This document shows positions 47,344-49,263 of a stretch of DNA of 49,263 nucleotides, in pieces (the stretch's first letter is position 1; every line of letters begins with the position of its first letter). The position numbers and the translations under genes are program-made. Source of the stretch: Acidovorax sp. (GTDB lineage: Bacteria; Pseudomonadota; Gammaproteobacteria; Burkholderiales; Burkholderiaceae_C); contig NZ_JALEGG010000090.1 in NCBI RefSeq assembly GCF_022763525.1, positions 1 through 49,263 on the forward strand. Reading direction: 5' to 3'. Under the pieces are notes generated by a model that ran no database searches, was not told the DNA's origin, and saw only the letters and a program-made list of their open reading frames with translations.

Positions 47344-48473
47344 GCCCACCCGCCCCCGCCCCTCCCCCCGCGGTGCCGCCCAGCATCGTGACCTTGGCGG
47401 ACCACGAAACCCACGCCGCCACCCGCCTGGAACCCGGCGCCTGGGCCTACTTCAATGGGGCTGCGGCCGACGAGATCACGCTGGGTGCCAACCGCCGGGC
47501 CTGGGACCAGATCGGCCTGCTGCCCCGGGTGCTGCGCCCGCTGGCGGGCGGGCACACGCGCGTACAACTGCTGGGCCGCACGCTCGCCCACCCCATCCTG
47601 CTGGCGCCTGTAGCCTATCAGCGCATGGCCCACCCCGATGGCGAACTGGGTTCCGCCTATGCTGCAGCCGCCCTCGGGGCGGGCATGGTGCTGAGCACCC
47701 AGGCGAGCACCCGGCTGGAGGCCGTGGCCAATGCGGTCCGGGACGACGCAGGTCGTGGGCCACTGTGGTTCCAGCTGTATTTGCAGCACGATCGCGACTT
47801 CACCCGCGAACTGGTCGAACGGGCCGAGCGCGCGGGCTACGAAGCCCTGGTGCTGACGGTGGACGCCCCCTGCCACGGCGCACGCGACCGCGAGCGGCGG
47901 GCCGCATTCCGTCTGCCCGCGGGCGTCAGCGCGGCCAACTTGCTGGGCATGCTGCCCCCGCCGGAGGTCGCGCTGGCCCCCGGCCAGAGTGCCCTGTTCG
48001 ACGGCCTGCTGCACCACGCCCCCACCTGGGCCGACGTGCAGTGGCTGCAGTCCGTCACCCGGCTGCCCGTCCTGCTCAAGGGCGTGCTGCACCCGGACGA
48101 CGCCCGCGAGGCAGCGAGCCTGGGCGTGGCAGGACTCATCGTTTCCAACCACGGCGGGCGCACACTGGACACCACCCCCGCCACCGCCCGCCAGCTGCCA
48201 TTGGTGGTGGAGGCTGCCCGGGCCGTCCAGCCCACGATGCCTGTGCTGGTGGACGGGGGGATCCGGCGCGGCACCGATGTGCTCAAAGCCATGGCCCTGG
48301 GGGCGAGCGCCGTGCTGGTGGGGCGCCCCATCGTTCACGGCTTGGCCAACGCCGGAGCGGCCGGGGTGGCCCATGTGCTGCGGCTGCTGCGCGATGAGCT
48401 GGAGATCGCCATGGCGCTTACCGGCTGCGCCACATTGGCCGATGCATCCCCGGCGCTGCTAGTCCCGCGTTGA
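47340..48473 (+). CDS. FMN-dependent alpha-hydroxy-acid oxidase family protein, GTG start
   Basis: [94 protein letters not shown]; 4-bp overlap with piuC. Confidence 0.92.
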   Translation: MSPPAPAPPPAVPPSIVTLADHETHAATRLEPGAWAYFNGAAADEITLGANRRAWDQIGLLPRVLRPLAGGHTRVQLLGRTLAHPILLAPVAYQRMAHPDGELGSAYAAAALGAGMVLSTQASTRLEAVANAVRDDAGRGPLWFQLYLQHDRDFTRELVERAERAGYEALVLTVDAPCHGARDRERRAAFRLPAGVSAANLLGMLPPPEVALAPGQSALFDGLLHHAPTWADVQWLQSVTRLPVLLKGVLHPDDAREAASLGVAGLIVSNHGGRTLDTTPATARQLPLVVEAARAVQPTMPVLVDGGIRRGTDVLKAMALGASAVLVGRPIVHGLANAGAAGVAHVLRLLRDELEIAMALTGCATLADASPALLVPR

Positions 48474-48522
48474 CACCTCGGGAGCGTCCTGATTGACCGC
48501 GTTGCCGGAAATGATTTATTGC

Positions 48523-48543
48523 AAATGCGATAGATTCGTATTT
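48523..48543. promoter_or_regulatory. Candidate Fur box upstream of bfd
   Basis: AAATGCGA-TAGAT-TCGTATTT (one mismatch in the inverted repeat). Confidence 0.55.
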
Positions 48544-48589
48544 ATAATGCGATCACTTCCTTCAACAGCCAGCCAAACTGCCTGCCGCC

Positions 48590-48862
48590 ATGATCGTCTG
48601 TGTCTGCCGCCGGATTTCCGACCGTGAAATTGCCCGCCACGCGCGTGCCGGCATGAGCTTTGACGAGATCCAGTTCGAACTGGGCGTAGCCACCCAATGC
48701 GGCTGCTGCGAAAGCTGCGCCCGCGATGTGGTCGCGCAATGCAGTGCGTCGAGCCCGGTGGCGGCCCTGCACAACGAAGCCGCGCCGCAGCCGATCCAGC
48801 TTGCCAGCTCCATTCTGGAAAGCAAGTCATGGAACTCCTCTCTACACTCGCAGGCAGCCTGA
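48590..48862 (+). CDS. bfd: Bacterioferritin-associated ferredoxin (BFD-like [2Fe-2S])
   Basis: MIVCVCRRISDREIARHARAGMSFDEIQFELGVATQCGCCESCARDV. Confidence 0.9.
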   Translation: MIVCVCRRISDREIARHARAGMSFDEIQFELGVATQCGCCESCARDVVAQCSASSPVAALHNEAAPQPIQLASSILESKSWNSSLHSQAA

Positions 48863-48903
48863 TCCTCGTCGCAGGCTCGGCCTGGTGGATCTTTCGCAAA
48901 TAA
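48829..48903 (+). CDS. Candidate 24-aa single-TM microprotein
   Basis: MELLSTLAGSLILVAGSAWWIFRK; SD-like GGAAAG 8 nt upstream; overlaps the 3' end of bfd in another frame. Confidence 0.45.
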   Translation: MELLSTLAGSLILVAGSAWWIFRK

Positions 48904-48910
48904 TTTAGGT

Positions 48911-48960
48911 CTTTTTGGCTTCTAGCGCTTGTCCAGCAAGCGCTGGCAGCTATCATTTTT
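48911..48960 (-). repeat. Dispersed repeat, copy E, abutting the tonB start codon
   Basis: Minus strand AAAAATGATAGCTGCCAGCGCTTGCTGGACAAGCGCTAGAAGCCAAAAAG, with perfect hairpin AGCGCTTG-CTGGA-CAAGCGCT. Confidence 0.65.
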
Positions 48961-49263
48961 ATGTCTCAGCCTGATCGTTTTGCCCCCCCTGGGGGCGTGA
49001 GCCGCAACGCCGTGATCGTGGGCTCCGTGGTGGCCTTGCATGTGGCGGGCATCTGGGCTCTGCAGTCCGGGCTGGTGCGCAAAGCTGCCGAGGTGATCGT
49101 GCCGGCGGAACTGCTGAGCGAATTCATCGCCCCGCCTGCCCCGCCCAAGGTCACTCCCCCGCCGCCCGCGCCCCCTCCGCCGCCCAAGCCGGCCCCCAAA
49201 GTGGCGCCCCGCCCCGCCCCCATGCCCGTGGCCATTGCAGACCCCAAGCCCGCACCCAACGCG
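48961..49263 (+). CDS. tonB: TonB energy transducer, 3' truncated by window
   Basis: Single N-terminal TM followed by a Pro-rich/Pro-Lys spacer (APPAPPKVTPPPPAPPPPPKPAPKVAPRPAP). Confidence 0.85.
   Translation, partial: MSQPDRFAPPGGVSRNAVIVGSVVALHVAGIWALQSGLVRKAAEVIVPAELLSEFIAPPAPPKVTPPPPAPPPPPKPAPKVAPRPAPMPVAIADPKPAPNA

Noticed and set aside
1-49263. CRISPR arrays, phage genes, IS transposases or integrases
   Set aside because: No regularly spaced direct repeats, and no transposase, integrase or phage structural proteins recognised in the six-frame track.

Overview
This is a GC-rich, chromosomal-looking window from a betaproteobacterium. The repeats, codon usage and gene families suggest Comamonadaceae/Acidovorax-like, but that is inference. 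From left to right it contains: (1) a sugar-acid catabolic cluster (IlvD/Edd dehydratase truncated at the window start, DapA-family enzyme, DgoK, DgoA, DgoD); (2) a LysR-controlled D-amino-acid/N-carbamoyl-D-amino-acid cluster (Bug receptor, N-acyl-D-amino-acid deacylase, OCD/mu-crystallin, DadA-like oxidase, D-carbamoylase); (3) a two-gene operon (putative wHTH + PD-(D/E)XK protein, and a nuclease-DinG/XPD-type helicase fusion) preceded by a near-consensus LexA/SOS box; (4) housekeeping genes including prfB with its programmed +1 frameshift, pepN and fbp; (5) tRNA-Thr(CGT); (6) nirBD with a NIT-ANTAR regulator, a sigma54 promoter and tandem leader hairpins; (7) the thrS-infC-rpmI-rplT-pheS-pheT-ihfA-merR-tRNA-Pro block; (8) aceA with an unusually AT-rich upstream region; (9) an iron cluster (Fur boxes, TonB-dependent receptor, PiuC, FMN alpha-hydroxy-acid oxidase, Bfd, a possible 24-aa membrane microprotein, TonB truncated at the window end). 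The main findings are a complete-looking transcription attenuator upstream of thrS, with a threonine-rich leader peptide MTPRTTSEMLTSR and 1:2, 2:3 and 3:4 pairings; the SOS-boxed nuclease/nuclease-helicase operon; the sigma54 + ANTAR-type leader of nirBD; a dispersed repeat family with one copy inside pepN; and a 12-bp inverted repeat in the pheS leader. All calls come from reading sequence and recognising families; no searches or folding were run.
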